64,000 nucleotides of DNA from an uncultured Lachnospiraceae bacterium (GCA_934402515.1 CAKRTZ010000001.1:45657-109656); one strand, 5' to 3'. Shown: positions 23,717 through 32,824, counted from the first letter of the stretch. Numbers and translations: made by a program. Notes: generated by a model not told the origin, from the letters alone.

Positions 23717-24256
23717 CTATTGATGTTTCAATATACCAAACTTGGATAAAGGCCAGATACGGATAAAGGCCCGTCCGATAATTTCATTTCGATGAATATT
23801 TCCCACCGCTTCCACACGGCTGTCGGAACTATTGTTGCGGTTATCGCCCATTACAAAGTATTCATCCTCTCCTAGTGTGATGGGCTCTGCCGCAAGCCCT
23901 GGATCACGGATAATCTCTCTTCCGTAAGATTCTTCCAGAATTTCTCCATTAACCCAGATATTCCCTTCCCCATCAATCTGAATTGTTTCACCGGGTAAAC
24001 CGATAATTCGTTTGATGTAAAAGGTATTATCCTCATAGCGAAAGGGAAATACAATAATGTCATATCGCTTCGGATCCCGAAACCGATAGGAAATTTTATC
24101 TACAATCAATTGATCTCCATTGCTCAGGGTTGCCTCCATGGATGACCCCTGTACTTCTGTACGCTGTCCCACAAAAGTAATAAATAAATAACTGAGACAA
24201 AGCACCAGCAACACATACAGACTGGTGGTAATAATCTCTTTTATAACTTTCTTCAT
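23717..24256 (-). CDS. lepB: Signal peptidase I (first copy)
   Basis: This 179-residue type I signal peptidase has a single N-terminal membrane anchor (about residues 8-30). The catalytic Ser is in QGSSMEATL (about residue 39) and the Lys of the Ser-Lys dyad in DPKRYDIIVF (about residue 64). The GDNRNNSSDSR box is near the C-terminus. It removes signal peptides at the outer membrane face. It overlaps ylqF by 4 bases. A second signal peptidase gene lies on the other side of ylqF. Confidence 0.93.
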   Translation of the reverse strand: MKKVIKEIITTSLYVLLVLCLSYLFITFVGQRTEVQGSSMEATLSNGDQLIVDKISYRFRDPKRYDIIVFPFRYEDNTFYIKRIIGLPGETIQIDGEGNIWVNGEILEESYGREIIRDPGLAAEPITLGEDEYFVMGDNRNNSSDSRVEAVGNIHRNEIIGRAFIRIWPLSKFGILKHQ

Positions 24257-25131
24257 GATTTTTCTAGTCCTCCCAAATCCTGCTCCAGTGTGATTCTTCC
24301 CAGACGACCGTTCCGAAAGTCATCTAACAACAGAGCTGCCGCCTTTTCTGTATCGTATTCCTCACCCTTTTTGTAACATTTACGGCTCTCACAGATCTGG
24401 TACAGCATTTGCACTCTGGTGTCCTCTGTTTCGATTTTTAACGGTGTCTCCGCTTCATAACGGGTTTTTAGAATTCCCGGATATAATTTCTCCAGTACTT
24501 CGATCAGATCCAATGCCAGTTCCTCGATCTGAATAATCTGGTCATTCATGGAACCAATAAAGGCGATATTTCTTCCGATAATCTGACTTTCAAATTTCGG
24601 CCACAGAATGCCGGGAGTGTCTAAAAGCTCCAGATTTTTTCCAAGACGAATCCACTGTTTTCCTTTTGTTACACCAGGCTTGTTTCCGGTCTTTGCACAG
24701 GCACGCCCTGCATAGGCATTGATAAAGGTAGACTTGCCCACATTAGGAATTCCCACCACCATGGCTCTCACCGGACGGTTTTTAATTCCCCGTCTTTTGT
24801 CCCGCTCAATCTTTTCCCTACAGGCCTCCTGAACGGCCGCCTGAATTCCCTTTAAACCATTTCCTGTTTTTGCATTGATCAAAAGGGCTGTTATTCCTTT
24901 TTCCTTAAAATAAGTCACCCATTTTTCATTATATTTATTATCGGCAAGATCGGCTTTATTCAACAGCACCAGCCTCGCCTTATTATTCGCCAGACTATCT
25001 ATATCCGGATTTCTGCTGCTGATGGGAATTCTGGCATCCAGCACTTCCACCACCAGATCCACCAGTTTTATGTCCTCCTGCATAGAACGGACTGCCTTCG
25101 TCATATGCCCGGGATACCACTGATAATTCAT
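24253..25131 (-). CDS. ylqF: Ribosome biogenesis GTPase YlqF (RbgA)
   Basis: This 292-residue circularly permuted GTPase acts late in 50S subunit assembly. The G4 motif (LLNKADLAD, about residues 56-64) precedes G1 (GIPNVGKSTFINA, about 128-140), as expected for the permuted order. G3 is in LLDTPGILWPKF. The N-terminal QWYPGHMTKA signature is diagnostic. The genomic position between rplS and rnhB is the same as in B. subtilis. Confidence 0.95.
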   Translation of the reverse strand: MNYQWYPGHMTKAVRSMQEDIKLVDLVVEVLDARIPISSRNPDIDSLANNKARLVLLNKADLADNKYNEKWVTYFKEKGITALLINAKTGNGLKGIQAAVQEACREKIERDKRRGIKNRPVRAMVVGIPNVGKSTFINAYAGRACAKTGNKPGVTKGKQWIRLGKNLELLDTPGILWPKFESQIIGRNIAFIGSMNDQIIQIEELALDLIEVLEKLYPGILKTRYEAETPLKIETEDTRVQMLYQICESRKCYKKGEEYDTEKAAALLLDDFRNGRLGRITLEQDLGGLEKS

Positions 25132-25151
25132 CTTTTCAACTTTACCCTTTC

Positions 25152-25748
25152 TTAATTCTTACTCTTCACAAATCCCATTCCACTTTGGGCATTGCCAAGG
25201 TGAAACCATGCTTTCCCCACAATATGATCCTTGGAAACCGCCCCGATATTGGCTGACCGGCTGTCCTCACTATAATTGCGGTTATCACCCAGTACAAAGT
25301 ACTCCCCACTCTCCAGTGTGATCTCCGTGGCTGCAATTCCGGCGTCTGCCATCTTGTCAAAGGAGCTGTCTTCATCCAAAAGGTAACCGTCAATATAAAC
25401 CTTTCCATCACGGATCTGTATGGTTTCGCCGGGCAATCCCACCACTCGTTTCACATAGTAGTGGGAATTTTGGTTTCCATTCGGTAAAAAGCAGATCACA
25501 TCTCCCCGTTTGGGTGACATCAGTTTATAGGTAAATCGATTGATAAACACCTGCTGTCCGTTATATAATTCTGGTTCCATGGAATTTCCGATCATACTGG
25601 TCTGTACCCCGAAAGAAATCACAAGCACTGCCGCCATAAAAACTGCTGTAAAAATTCCAAACGCCCAGCTGAAAAACTCCTTGATAAACCCGGAACTGAT
25701 TTTTTTCCTTCTACGATAAAAATTTAACCCTCTTTGTCTTCTTCTCAT
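25152..25748 (-). CDS. lepB: Signal peptidase I (second copy)
   Basis: This 198-residue type I signal peptidase has a basic N-terminus (MRRRQRGLNFYRRRKK) and one transmembrane anchor (about residues 25-48). The catalytic Ser is in IGNSMEPEL (about residue 56) and the Lys in MSPKRGDVICF. It has the VVGLPGE and VLGDNRNYSEDSR boxes. It is about 20 residues longer than the copy at 23717 and clearly diverged from it, so the pair may divide substrates. The gene is the first after rplS and its hairpin. Confidence 0.93.
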   Translation of the reverse strand: MRRRQRGLNFYRRRKKISSGFIKEFFSWAFGIFTAVFMAAVLVISFGVQTSMIGNSMEPELYNGQQVFINRFTYKLMSPKRGDVICFLPNGNQNSHYYVKRVVGLPGETIQIRDGKVYIDGYLLDEDSSFDKMADAGIAATEITLESGEYFVLGDNRNYSEDSRSANIGAVSKDHIVGKAWFHLGNAQSGMGFVKSKN

Positions 25749-25776
25749 ATCTCTATCCTAACACAGAAATATAAAT

Positions 25777-25806
25777 AGGGGCAATTACCTTTCCGTAATT
25801 GCCCCT
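25777..25806 (-). terminator. Terminator-like hairpin after rplS
   Basis: A perfect 12-bp stem (25777-25788 and 25795-25806, loop 6) follows the rplS stop codon. The downstream run on the minus strand is AT-rich (TATTTATATTT) rather than a pure T-tract, so readthrough into lepB-ylqF is likely. Confidence 0.65.
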
Positions 25807-25819
25807 GTCTTTCAGGTAA

Positions 25820-26167
25820 CTATTTAATGATTTCTTTAACCTTAGCCTTCTTACCAACACGTCCCTTTAAGTAGTTCAGTTTTGCACGTCTTACTTTACC
25901 CTTACGGATCACTTCTACTTTTTCTACGTTAGGGGAGTGAACAGGCCAGGTCTTCTCAACACCAACACCATTGGAAGATTTACGAACAGTGAAGGTCTGA
26001 CGGTTGCTGCCGCCCTGAATCTTCATAACGGTTCCCTCGAACACCTGAACACGCTCACGGTTACCCTCTTTGATCTTACCATATACCTTAACAGTATCAC
26101 CTACGTTAAACTGAGGTACGGACTCTTTTAACTGTTCTTTTTCGATCTCTTTGATAATTTCCTGCAT
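25820..26167 (-). CDS. rplS: 50S ribosomal protein L19
   Basis: This 115-residue ribosomal protein sits at the 30S-50S interface. Conserved blocks [26 protein letters not shown] and the C-terminal [20 protein letters not shown] are all present. The ATG at 26167 is chosen over a longer frame reaching 26275: AGGAGG lies just upstream, and the family begins [12 protein letters not shown]. It has its own promoter and a short structured leader. Confidence 0.97.
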   Translation of the reverse strand: MQEIIKEIEKEQLKESVPQFNVGDTVKVYGKIKEGNRERVQVFEGTVMKIQGGSNRQTFTVRKSSNGVGVEKTWPVHSPNVEKVEVIRKGKVRRAKLNYLKGRVGKKAKVKEIIK

Positions 26168-26189
26168 TTTTATTTCCTCCTGTTTTCTG

Positions 26190-26269
26190 GATGTTCTTAA
26201 TACCACATCGGTAACAGAGGACCATCTCACACTTAGCAACCATTGTAGTTTATCATAAGTGCCTGTAAA
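26190..26269 (-). promoter_or_regulatory. rplS promoter and L19-type leader hairpin
   Basis: On the minus strand TTTACA (26264-26269) and TACAAT (26242-26247) have a 16-bp spacer, giving a leader of about 70 bases. GATGT and ACATC (26190-26209) form a hairpin just before the ribosome-binding site. L19 leaders with autoregulatory structure are known in Gram-positives. Whether this one belongs to that class is inference. Confidence 0.5.
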
Positions 26270-26278
26270 TTGCAACCA

Positions 26279-27091
26279 CTAATTTTCGGGAGTTTCCGAG
26301 GCTTTCTCCGCCTCCTGTTCTGCCAGTCTCGCCAGTCTGCGGAGCCGTTTTGCTTCCGCTTTTTCCATGGCAATCCGCTCTTTTTCCAATCGTTGCTGCT
26401 CCGTGTATCGCTCATACAGATCCGGTCTGCGCTCCCTCGTGCGGAGTTCTGACTGCTCCAGCCTCCACTTGGCGATGTTGGCATGATTGCCGGAAAGAAG
26501 AACTTCCGGGACTTTTTTCCCCATCCACTCTTCCGGGCGGCTGTATTGGGGATATTCCAGCAGATAACCGGAAAAGGATTCCGTCTCTCCGGATTCCTCA
26601 TTGGATAGAACCCCGGGCACCATACGGGAAATAGAGTCAATCATCACCATGGCAGGCAGTTCACCCCCGGTGAGGACATAGTCTCCGATGGAAACATAGT
26701 CTGTGACAATCTCCTCCAGCACCCGTTCATCCACGCCTTCGTAGTGACCGCAAAGGAAAACAAGATTCTCCTCTTTGGCAAACTCTTTCGCCATCTGTTG
26801 ATTAAAGGTTTTTCCCTGGGGAGTCACATAAATCACACGGGTTTTGTCCTTATGTTCCACCTTTTCCATAACCGCACGATAGGCATCATAAATCGGCTGC
26901 GCCTGCATCAGCATACCGGCACCCCCACCATAAGGGTAGTCGTCCACCTTTTTATGCTTGTCCAGGGTATAATCCCGGATATTCAAAGCCTCTATATTCA
27001 GATAACCGCTTTCCACAGCCCTCCCGATAATGCTGGTATGAAGTCCCTGCATCACCATATCGGGAAACAGTGTCAAAATATGAAAGTTCAT
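26279..27091 (-). CDS. trmD: tRNA (guanine37-N1)-methyltransferase TrmD
   Basis: This 270-residue SAM-dependent enzyme methylates G37 of tRNAs and prevents frameshifting. N-terminal [13 protein letters not shown], the [12 protein letters not shown] block and the SAM trefoil-knot region ([15 protein letters not shown], and [14 protein letters not shown]) are visible. After about residue 225 there is a charged, coiled-coil-like tail rich in Glu, Arg and Ala that is longer than in many homologues. It overlaps rimM by 4 bases. Confidence 0.96.
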   Translation of the reverse strand: MNFHILTLFPDMVMQGLHTSIIGRAVESGYLNIEALNIRDYTLDKHKKVDDYPYGGGAGMLMQAQPIYDAYRAVMEKVEHKDKTRVIYVTPQGKTFNQQMAKEFAKEENLVFLCGHYEGVDERVLEEIVTDYVSIGDYVLTGGELPAMVMIDSISRMVPGVLSNEESGETESFSGYLLEYPQYSRPEEWMGKKVPEVLLSGNHANIAKWRLEQSELRTRERRPDLYERYTEQQRLEKERIAMEKAEAKRLRRLARLAEQEAEKASETPEN

Positions 27092-27597
27092 CCCCGCAGT
27101 CCTTCCATTACATGTACCGTCATTTCACCCTGTTCCACATCCACAGATAAAATGCACTCCTTGATGGCGGGAAGGAGAATTTCCTCCCCAGCGGGAGTTT
27201 TCACCACATACACATCATTGGCACCGGTCTGCAGCACATCCACCAGTGTTCCCAATTCCTCGCCATTGTCCTCCCGAACTTTCATATCAATTAAATCAGC
27301 GATGTAATATTCATTTTTCTTTAATCTGACAGCGTTCTCCCGCATCACATAGAGACTTCTGGTGCGAAGCCGTTCGATTTCATTGCGGTCGTCAATTCCC
27401 TTGAATTTCAGAATGACAAACTGTTTGAAAAATTTTACGCTCTCGATTTCTACTTCTTTTTCTTCCTTGCCCGTATCTAAAAGCACCTTTTTCAGCTTTT
27501 TAAACCGGGCAGGGTCATCTGTGGTGGGATAGACTTTCGCCTCTCCCTTAATACCATGGGCCGAACTGATGATGCCCACCTGAAATTTCTGTTCCAT
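27088..27597 (-). CDS. rimM: 16S rRNA processing protein RimM
   Basis: This 169-residue protein assists 30S subunit maturation and binds S19. The N-terminal beta-barrel ([22 protein letters not shown]) and the C-terminal PRC-barrel ([30 protein letters not shown]) match the family. A ribosome-binding site AAAGGA precedes the ATG. A 10-bp hairpin (27614-27635) lies in the leader. Confidence 0.95.
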   Translation of the reverse strand: MEQKFQVGIISSAHGIKGEAKVYPTTDDPARFKKLKKVLLDTGKEEKEVEIESVKFFKQFVILKFKGIDDRNEIERLRTRSLYVMRENAVRLKKNEYYIADLIDMKVREDNGEELGTLVDVLQTGANDVYVVKTPAGEEILLPAIKECILSVDVEQGEMTVHVMEGLRG

Positions 27598-27613
27598 ATT
27601 TTTTCCTTTAAAT

Positions 27614-27635
27614 AGAATCCTGCTTGCAGGATTCT
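27614..27635 (-). promoter_or_regulatory. Leader hairpin just upstream of rimM
   Basis: AGAATCCTGC (27614-27623) and GCAGGATTCT (27626-27635) are perfectly complementary with only two bases between them. The hairpin ends 16 bases before the start codon and could modulate ribosome access. No evidence beyond the complementarity. Confidence 0.4.
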
Positions 27636-27684
27636 TCGCCTGCGGCGGGTCGTTTTAACAACATCCTTCATTTCCGCCGCGGTG

Positions 27685-27763
27685 CGCTCCACGCGGAGCT
27701 TTTTATAGCATAGGAAATTCCCTATGCTATAAAAAACGCCACAGACACATTCGTATCCGCGGC
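27685..27763. terminator. Back-to-back terminators between khpA and rimM
   Basis: On the minus strand, 27753-27763 and 27738-27748 form an 11-bp stem with three G-U pairs, followed by six Ts; this ends the rpsP-khpA transcript. On the plus strand GCTCC/GGAGC (27686-27699) is followed by five Ts. Between them lies a perfect 15-bp inverted repeat (27700-27714 and 27721-27735) containing GCATAGG. The same arrangement recurs at 34234-34320. Confidence 0.7.
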
Positions 27764-27799
27764 GCTTCTTTTGCGACGTTAAGATTAGTAAGTCAATAC

Positions 27800-28027
27800 T
27801 TAGACGATTTCTACATCTACTTTCTTATTGTCTTTGGATGATGCTGCTTTCACTACGGAACGGATTGCCTTTGCAATTCTGCCTTGCTTTCCGATTACTT
27901 TACCCATATCCGATGCAGCAACATGAAGTTCTACGGTGATGTTCTTGCCTTCTTCTTTCTCCGTAACAACGACTTCATCCGGATGATCGACAAGAGACTT
28001 TGCGATTACTTCGACTAATTCCTTCAT
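27800..28027 (-). CDS. khpA: KH-domain RNA-binding protein KhpA
   Basis: This 75-residue protein consists of a single KH domain with the GKQGRIAKAIRSV nucleic-acid-binding loop near residues 48-60. KhpA acts with KhpB (Jag) in post-transcriptional control and cell elongation in Gram-positives. The order rpsP-khpA-rimM-trmD is conserved. Confidence 0.93.
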   Translation of the reverse strand: MKELVEVIAKSLVDHPDEVVVTEKEEGKNITVELHVAASDMGKVIGKQGRIAKAIRSVVKAASSKDNKKVDVEIV

Positions 28028-28063
28028 GATACACCTCCCAAAGTGTTTTGAAAAAGCTGAAAA

Positions 28064-28318
28064 TTACTTATTCTTCTCGATGATACCAGCGTTTTTCAGG
28101 ATTTTGCTAACAGCATCGGTAGGCTGTGCACCATTTGCGATCCAGGTTTTTGCAGCTTCCTCGTCAATTTTGAAAGTGCTGGGCTCGGTGCTGGGATCGA
28201 AGGTTCCGATCTCTGCGATGAATCTACCGTCTCTGGGTGCTCTGGAATCTGCTACAACGATTCTATAGAAAGGAGCTTTCTTCTGACCCATTCTTCTTAA
28301 TCTGATTTTTACTGACAT
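28064..28318 (-). CDS. rpsP: 30S ribosomal protein S16
   Basis: This 84-residue protein begins [26 protein letters not shown], the S16 signature. The ATG at 28318 is used because GGAGGAAAG lies immediately upstream. The frame can be extended to 28333, but that would swallow the ribosome-binding site. It is probably co-transcribed with ffh and khpA. Confidence 0.96.
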   Translation of the reverse strand: MSVKIRLRRMGQKKAPFYRIVVADSRAPRDGRFIAEIGTFDPSTEPSTFKIDEEAAKTWIANGAQPTDAVSKILKNAGIIEKNK

Positions 28319-28391
28319 TGTTCTTTCCTCCATAAATAAAAATTAATTGTTAATCTATTGAATAGAGTAAACTCTCTAATTCCTCATTTCT

Positions 28392-29750
28392 TTAAAACGG
28401 GAACTTCATCCTTCCCATACCGCCCATTCCGCCAAACATGCCGCGACCCTTCTTGCCGCCACCGAACTGTTTCATAAGCTTTTGGGACTGTTCAAACTGT
28501 TTAATGAACCGATTGACCTGAGCAATATCCACGCCGGCACCTTTTGCAATGCGGTGTTTACGGCTCGGATTCAGCAATTTGGGATTACCGCGCTCTTCTT
28601 TCGTCATAGATAAGACAATCGCTTCCATCCGGGCAATCTGTTTCTCATCCACCATACCCTCAATGTCGCCTGCCTTGCCCCCCATCATACCGAGGATGCT
28701 GGAAAGCCCTCCCATATTGCGCATCTGCTTCATGCTCTCGAGATAGTCGTTAAAATCGAATTTGCCCTTCTTCATCCGGGCAGCCATCTCTTTTTCCTTG
28801 TTTTCATCAATGGTAATGTTTTCCTGGGCCTTCTCAATTAAGGTAAGTACATCACCCATGCCAAGGATTCGGTTTGCCATTCGATCCGGATGGAACTCTT
28901 CCAAATCAGAAAGTTTCTCACCGGTACTGATATAAAGAATGGGTTTGCCGGTCACTGCTTTGACAGACAATGCAGCACCGCCTCGTGTATCGCCATCCAT
29001 CTTGGACAGAACCACACCGTCAATTCCCACTTTTTCGTCAAATTCTTTTGCCACATTGACCGCATCCTGACCGGTCATGGCATCTACCACCAGAAGAGTC
29101 TGATGCACCGTGATCTGTGCCTTAATCTCCTGAAGTTCAGTCATCATATCCTCATCAATATGAAGACGGCCTGCTGTATCGATAATCACCACATTGTGGC
29201 CATTCTTTGTGGCATACTCAATGGAAGCCTTTGCAATATCCACAGGATTTACCTTGGTGCCCATGGAGAACACCTCAACCTGCTGCTTCTCTCCGTTAAT
29301 CTTCAACTGCTCGATGGCTGCGGGACGATATACATCACAGGCTACCAGCAAAGGTTTCTTTCCCTTTAATTTCAGTTTTCCTGCAATCTTGGCTGTGGCA
29401 GTCGTCTTACCTGCCCCCTGAAGACCGCACATCAGTATAACGGTAATGGCTTTTCCCGGCTGAAACTGGAGCTGGGTAATCTCAGAACCCATCAGGTTTA
29501 CCAGTTCTTCGTTTACAATCTTGACCACCATCTGACCGGGGTTCAAGCCGTTCATGACATCCTGTCCTACTGCACGTTCTTCCACAGATTTAATAAACTG
29601 CTTCACCACCTTGAAGTTAACATCTGCTTCTAACAGAGCCATCTTTACTTCCTTGAGTGCAGCTTTGACATCCTCTTCGGTCAATCTGCCTTTGCTGCGC
29701 AAGTTCTTAAATACATTCTGCAGTTTGTCCGTTAAGTTTTCAAATGCCAT
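28392..29750 (-). CDS. ffh: Signal recognition particle protein Ffh
   Basis: This 452-residue SRP GTPase binds 4.5S RNA and signal sequences and delivers ribosomes to FtsY. The N-domain is followed by the G-domain with GLQGAGKTTATAKIAGKL (about residues 109-126), DTAGRLHID and SKMDGDTRGGAAL. The methionine-rich M-domain ends in GGGKKGRGMFGGMGGMGRMKFPF-type glycine/methionine sequence. It lies three bases after ylxM, in the usual pair. Confidence 0.97.
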   Translation of the reverse strand: MAFENLTDKLQNVFKNLRSKGRLTEEDVKAALKEVKMALLEADVNFKVVKQFIKSVEERAVGQDVMNGLNPGQMVVKIVNEELVNLMGSEITQLQFQPGKAITVILMCGLQGAGKTTATAKIAGKLKLKGKKPLLVACDVYRPAAIEQLKINGEKQQVEVFSMGTKVNPVDIAKASIEYATKNGHNVVIIDTAGRLHIDEDMMTELQEIKAQITVHQTLLVVDAMTGQDAVNVAKEFDEKVGIDGVVLSKMDGDTRGGAALSVKAVTGKPILYISTGEKLSDLEEFHPDRMANRILGMGDVLTLIEKAQENITIDENKEKEMAARMKKGKFDFNDYLESMKQMRNMGGLSSILGMMGGKAGDIEGMVDEKQIARMEAIVLSMTKEERGNPKLLNPSRKHRIAKGAGVDIAQVNRFIKQFEQSQKLMKQFGGGKKGRGMFGGMGGMGRMKFPF

Positions 29751-29753
29751 CCG

Positions 29754-30107
29754 TTAAAGCTCCTCTAAAATTTCCGTCGAAAGGCGACGGATCGTATTCA
29801 ACGCTTCATCCAGCTTCTCACAGCCCTCTGTCTGCGCCTGCTCTGCCACTTTGGAAATTTCCTCTGCCTTTTGCTTCATCTGCAAAAAACGTTCCATCAA
29901 GTGCAGCTTGGATTCATATTCTTCCAGAATTTTGTTGCAGCGTTTGAGCAAATCATGGACTCCCTGTCTGCTGATTCCCTGCTCCTGTGCGATTTCTCCT
30001 AAAGACATATCATCGAAAACCGCTTCCTCATAGATCTCTTTCTGATGAGGCGTAAGCAACTCTCCATAAAAATCATATAACAGACTCTGCTCTACAATGC
30101 GCTCCAT
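29754..30107 (-). CDS. ylxM: YlxM-family SRP-associated helix-turn-helix protein
   Basis: This 117-residue protein has a sigma-70 region-4-like helix-turn-helix (SLGEIAQEQGISRQGVHDLLKR, about residues 35-56). It is the conserved partner upstream of ffh. The ATG at 30107 has GGGAG upstream. A GTG four codons earlier is in frame but lies inside that ribosome-binding region. The C-terminal half is helical and rich in Glu, Lys and Gln. Confidence 0.93.
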   Translation of the reverse strand: MERIVEQSLLYDFYGELLTPHQKEIYEEAVFDDMSLGEIAQEQGISRQGVHDLLKRCNKILEEYESKLHLMERFLQMKQKAEEISKVAEQAQTEGCEKLDEALNTIRRLSTEILEEL

Positions 30108-30134
30108 ACAAACTCCCACCCGTTATCCTTTGCT

Positions 30135-30163
30135 ATCATACAGGAAAAATGAGAGGGTGTCAA
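30135..30163 (-). promoter_or_regulatory. Strong promoter of the ylxM-ffh operon
   Basis: On the minus strand a perfect TTGACA (30158-30163) and TATGAT (30135-30140) have a 17-bp spacer, about 25 bases before the ylxM start. Confidence 0.8.
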
Positions 30164-30174
30164 GTATTTTTTCT

Positions 30175-30206
30175 TGACAGTCAAAAGAACTTGCTTTTGA
30201 CTGTCA
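30175..30206 (-). terminator. Long hairpin after the DUF5688 gene
   Basis: A perfect 13-bp inverted repeat (30175-30187 and 30194-30206) with a 6-base loop lies between the DUF5688 stop codon and the ylxM promoter. No T-run follows on the minus strand, so it is an imperfect terminator or transcript-end stabiliser. Confidence 0.5.
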
Positions 30207-30227
30207 CAGCACTTCAAAGCAGTCTCT

Positions 30228-31112
30228 TTAACAGCAGATTTTCACTCTTGCTGTTTCTCTTTCATAAAGGTAAACCTGATCAGACAGCTGCTCCTGGAGT
30301 TCCACCTGGCTCTGATTCACTTCCTTTACCATTTCCTGCAGTCTGACCGGACTCTCCGCCTCACAGACAGGAAGCAAAATCACCTCATGGATGGAACTGG
30401 GCAGAATATAAAAATCATTTTCAATCATTCCCCCGAAATTTTTCAAGATATCCGGATAGAGAATACAGCTTGCGCCTAAATTTCTCTGGCTGTTGCTTAA
30501 AATATACATGGGAGCATCCTGTTCCAACGGCACTTCCATGTCCAGGGCCTCCTGTAGCAGTTCTGACATACGCATAATTTCTGAAGGCATCTGTGTCGGT
30601 GTGTTTTTCTTTGCCCATCCATAAATCTCATCACAGTCCACACCCCAGTATTCCAGATGCGTATTACGAATCAGAATAACAGCACTTCCCATATGCTGTT
30701 TCTCCACTAAATAATAAAAAACCACCGCCAGGTCCAGAAAGCGGACATGAGGAATCTGCTCCAGAAGTTCCACATTCCGTTCATAGTTCACCAGCTTATA
30801 CAGGATACGATGCCGCGCTTTTTCAAACTGTGTAAAAAGCCTCACATCAAATTCTTCCCTTTGCCGTGCCTCTCCATAAGCCAGCATAAAATCCTTCAGG
30901 ATCTCCCCAAGGCTTTTTCCCTCCCGATACATCTGATAATAAGCTTCCAGATAAATTGCCGGAGCCGTATTGACGCCTTTTTCTTTGATCATTACTCCTT
31001 TCAACACGACTCCGTTATTTTTTTGTACAGTGGTAAGACTCACCTCTGTCTCTTCCGTAAATTCTTTTCTTACAGCCTCAACCATCTTTTCTATAAATGC
31101 ATCATAACCCAT
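30228..31112 (-). CDS. DUF5688-family protein, function unknown
   Basis: This 294-residue soluble protein has no signal peptide or membrane segment. The layout matches proteins annotated DUF5688 in Clostridia: an N-terminal MGYDAFIEKMVEAVRKEF, a central helical region with VRFLDLAVVFYYLVEK, and a C-terminal half with LGASCILYPDILKNFGGMIENDFYILPSSIHEVILLP. These are often present in several copies per genome and are not biochemically characterised. No catalytic motif is recognised. It lies alone between efp and ylxM. Confidence 0.7.
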   Translation of the reverse strand: MGYDAFIEKMVEAVRKEFTEETEVSLTTVQKNNGVVLKGVMIKEKGVNTAPAIYLEAYYQMYREGKSLGEILKDFMLAYGEARQREEFDVRLFTQFEKARHRILYKLVNYERNVELLEQIPHVRFLDLAVVFYYLVEKQHMGSAVILIRNTHLEYWGVDCDEIYGWAKKNTPTQMPSEIMRMSELLQEALDMEVPLEQDAPMYILSNSQRNLGASCILYPDILKNFGGMIENDFYILPSSIHEVILLPVCEAESPVRLQEMVKEVNQSQVELQEQLSDQVYLYERETARVKICC

Positions 31113-31184
31113 AAATGTTATCCCTTTCTCTTTATTTATTTGAAATAAAATAAAACGAATGAAAGAAATTCCTATGAATTAAAA

Positions 31185-31214
31185 AAGACATTGGAAATTT
31201 CTTTCCAATGTCTT
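31185..31214 (-). terminator. Rho-independent terminator of efp
   Basis: A perfect 13-bp stem (31185-31197 and 31202-31214) with a 4-base loop is followed on the minus strand by six Ts and then CATAGGAA (31169-31176), a sequence that recurs after other terminators here. Confidence 0.85.
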
Positions 31215-31249
31215 AAAGCTCGTACAAATAATCCGCGTTCAAATAGACC

Positions 31250-31807
31250 TTATACTCTGGACAGATACTCACCGGTACGGGTATCGATTTTGATCTTATC
31301 TCCCTGGTTTACGAATAAAGGTACAGAAACAGTAGCTCCGGTCTCAACGGTTGCAGGTTTGCTTGCGCCGGTAGCGGTATCGCCTTTAAATCCGGGCTCC
31401 GTATCGGTGATCTCCAACTCTACAAACAGAGGAGGCTCAACAGCGAATACATTGCCGTTATGGGAACACATTTTAACCATCTCGTTCTCTTTTACGAACT
31501 TCATAGCATCACCGATCTCGTCTTTGTTGAGACAGGTCTGCTCATAGTTCTCAGTATCCATGAAATAGTACAGATCGCCATCTGCGTACAGGTACTGCAT
31601 GTCTTTTCTATCAATACGTGCCTGAGGGCATTTCTCAGTGGGTCTGAAAGTTTTCTCGACAACACCACCACTCTTGATGTTCTTTAACTTGGTACGAACG
31701 AATGCAGCGCCCTTACCGGGTTTCACGTGCTGGAACTCAATAATCTGGTATACGTTGCCATCTAACTCAATCGTAACTCCATTTCTGAAATCACCTGCAG
31801 AAATCAT
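31250..31807 (-). CDS. efp: Elongation factor P
   Basis: This 185-residue translation factor rescues ribosomes stalled at polyproline stretches. It begins [37 protein letters not shown]. In the PGKGAA loop the Lys (about residue 32) is the modified residue in bacteria with KGL or KGAA types. The three-domain length is normal, and the C-terminus ([13 protein letters not shown]) matches the family. Confidence 0.97.
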   Translation of the reverse strand: MISAGDFRNGVTIELDGNVYQIIEFQHVKPGKGAAFVRTKLKNIKSGGVVEKTFRPTEKCPQARIDRKDMQYLYADGDLYYFMDTENYEQTCLNKDEIGDAMKFVKENEMVKMCSHNGNVFAVEPPLFVELEITDTEPGFKGDTATGASKPATVETGATVSVPLFVNQGDKIKIDTRTGEYLSRV

Positions 31808-31847
31808 AAATAAATCCTCCTAAATTTTCACAACATAATTCTATAAT

Positions 31848-31876
31848 ATCTTATACTAAAAAAAAACTTTTTTCAA
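31848..31876 (-). promoter_or_regulatory. Promoter of efp
   Basis: On the minus strand TTGAAA (31871-31876) and TAAGAT (31848-31853) are separated by 17 bp. An AGGAGG ribosome-binding site precedes the efp start. Confidence 0.55.
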
Positions 31877-31886
31877 CTGTTTTTTA

Positions 31887-32321
31887 TCAAGAATTGGCAA
31901 TAATATAATCAATCGCCTGAAGATACCCTTCCAGTCCCTGCCCGTAAATCTGTTTATCACAGGCGGGTGCTGTCACAGACACTTTGCGGAACTCCTCCCG
32001 TTTGGTAATGTCTGAAATATGAATCTCCACTTTTTTCATGGTGGTGACAGAGGCAAGGGCGTCATGGATCGCGTAACTATAATGAGTGTAAGCGCCAGGG
32101 TTAATGACAATCCCCTGCGTCCCATCAAAGTAGGCATCCTGAATCCTGTCGATGATGGCACCCTCATGGTTAGACTGGAACACCTCAATCCGTGAGCCTG
32201 TCTCCTCCCCTTTTTTTGCAATCATTTCCAGAAGAAAATCATAATTCTGGGTTCCATAAATATTTTTTTCCCGGATTCCCAGAAAATTTAAATTCGGTCC
32301 GTTGATTACTAAAATCTTCAT
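31887..32321 (-). CDS. aroQ: 3-dehydroquinate dehydratase, type II
   Basis: This 144-residue enzyme catalyses the third step of the shikimate pathway. It begins MKILVINGPNLNFLGIREKNIYG, with the catalytic Tyr in the flexible loop, and continues with FQSNHEGAIIDRI and VINPGAYTHYSYAIHDAL, the type II signatures. Its start overlaps aroK by 4 bases. Confidence 0.95.
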   Translation of the reverse strand: MKILVINGPNLNFLGIREKNIYGTQNYDFLLEMIAKKGEETGSRIEVFQSNHEGAIIDRIQDAYFDGTQGIVINPGAYTHYSYAIHDALASVTTMKKVEIHISDITKREEFRKVSVTAPACDKQIYGQGLEGYLQAIDYIIANS

Positions 32322-32824
32322 GCCAGTTTCCTCTCTATTTCATCTAAAATTTCCTCAAAGCTTTTATCATCCACATCCAGTATCACATCGGCTGCCTGTT
32401 CGTAAATGGAGGCTCGCTTCTGCAGCATCTCCTGAATCCGCTGTACCGGGTTTTCTGTCTGAAGCAAAGGCCTGGTGGTGTCACCCTTTAACCGCTCCGC
32501 AATGGTTTCCGGTTTTGCCCGCAGATATATCACGGTGCCCAGCTTTTTCAACAACCGGCGGTTTTCCTCCCGGAGCACCATGCCGCCCCCTGTGGAAATC
32601 ACATAGGCTGCATTGTTTTTACATAATTTCACCAGCGACTCTGTCTCCCAGTTCCGGAAGGTTTCCTCTCCCAATGTGGCAAACACATCGGAAATGACGC
32701 AGTGGTGATCCTTTTCAATCTCCTTGTCCGTATCCAGAAAAGGAATCTTCAGACGATAGGAAAGACGAATTCCCACGGTGGTCTTTCCACAGCCCATATA
32801 TCCTACCAAAATCACGTTATTCAT
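32318..32824 (-). CDS. aroK: Shikimate kinase
   Basis: This 168-residue enzyme phosphorylates shikimate with ATP. The P-loop GYMGCGKTTVGIRL (residues 8-21), DTDKEIE for substrate binding and STGGGMVLREENR are in place. It overlaps aroE by 8 bases and aroQ by 4, so all three are translated in a coupled way. Confidence 0.95.
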   Translation of the reverse strand: MNNVILVGYMGCGKTTVGIRLSYRLKIPFLDTDKEIEKDHHCVISDVFATLGEETFRNWETESLVKLCKNNAAYVISTGGGMVLREENRRLLKKLGTVIYLRAKPETIAERLKGDTTRPLLQTENPVQRIQEMLQKRASIYEQAADVILDVDDKSFEEILDEIERKLA

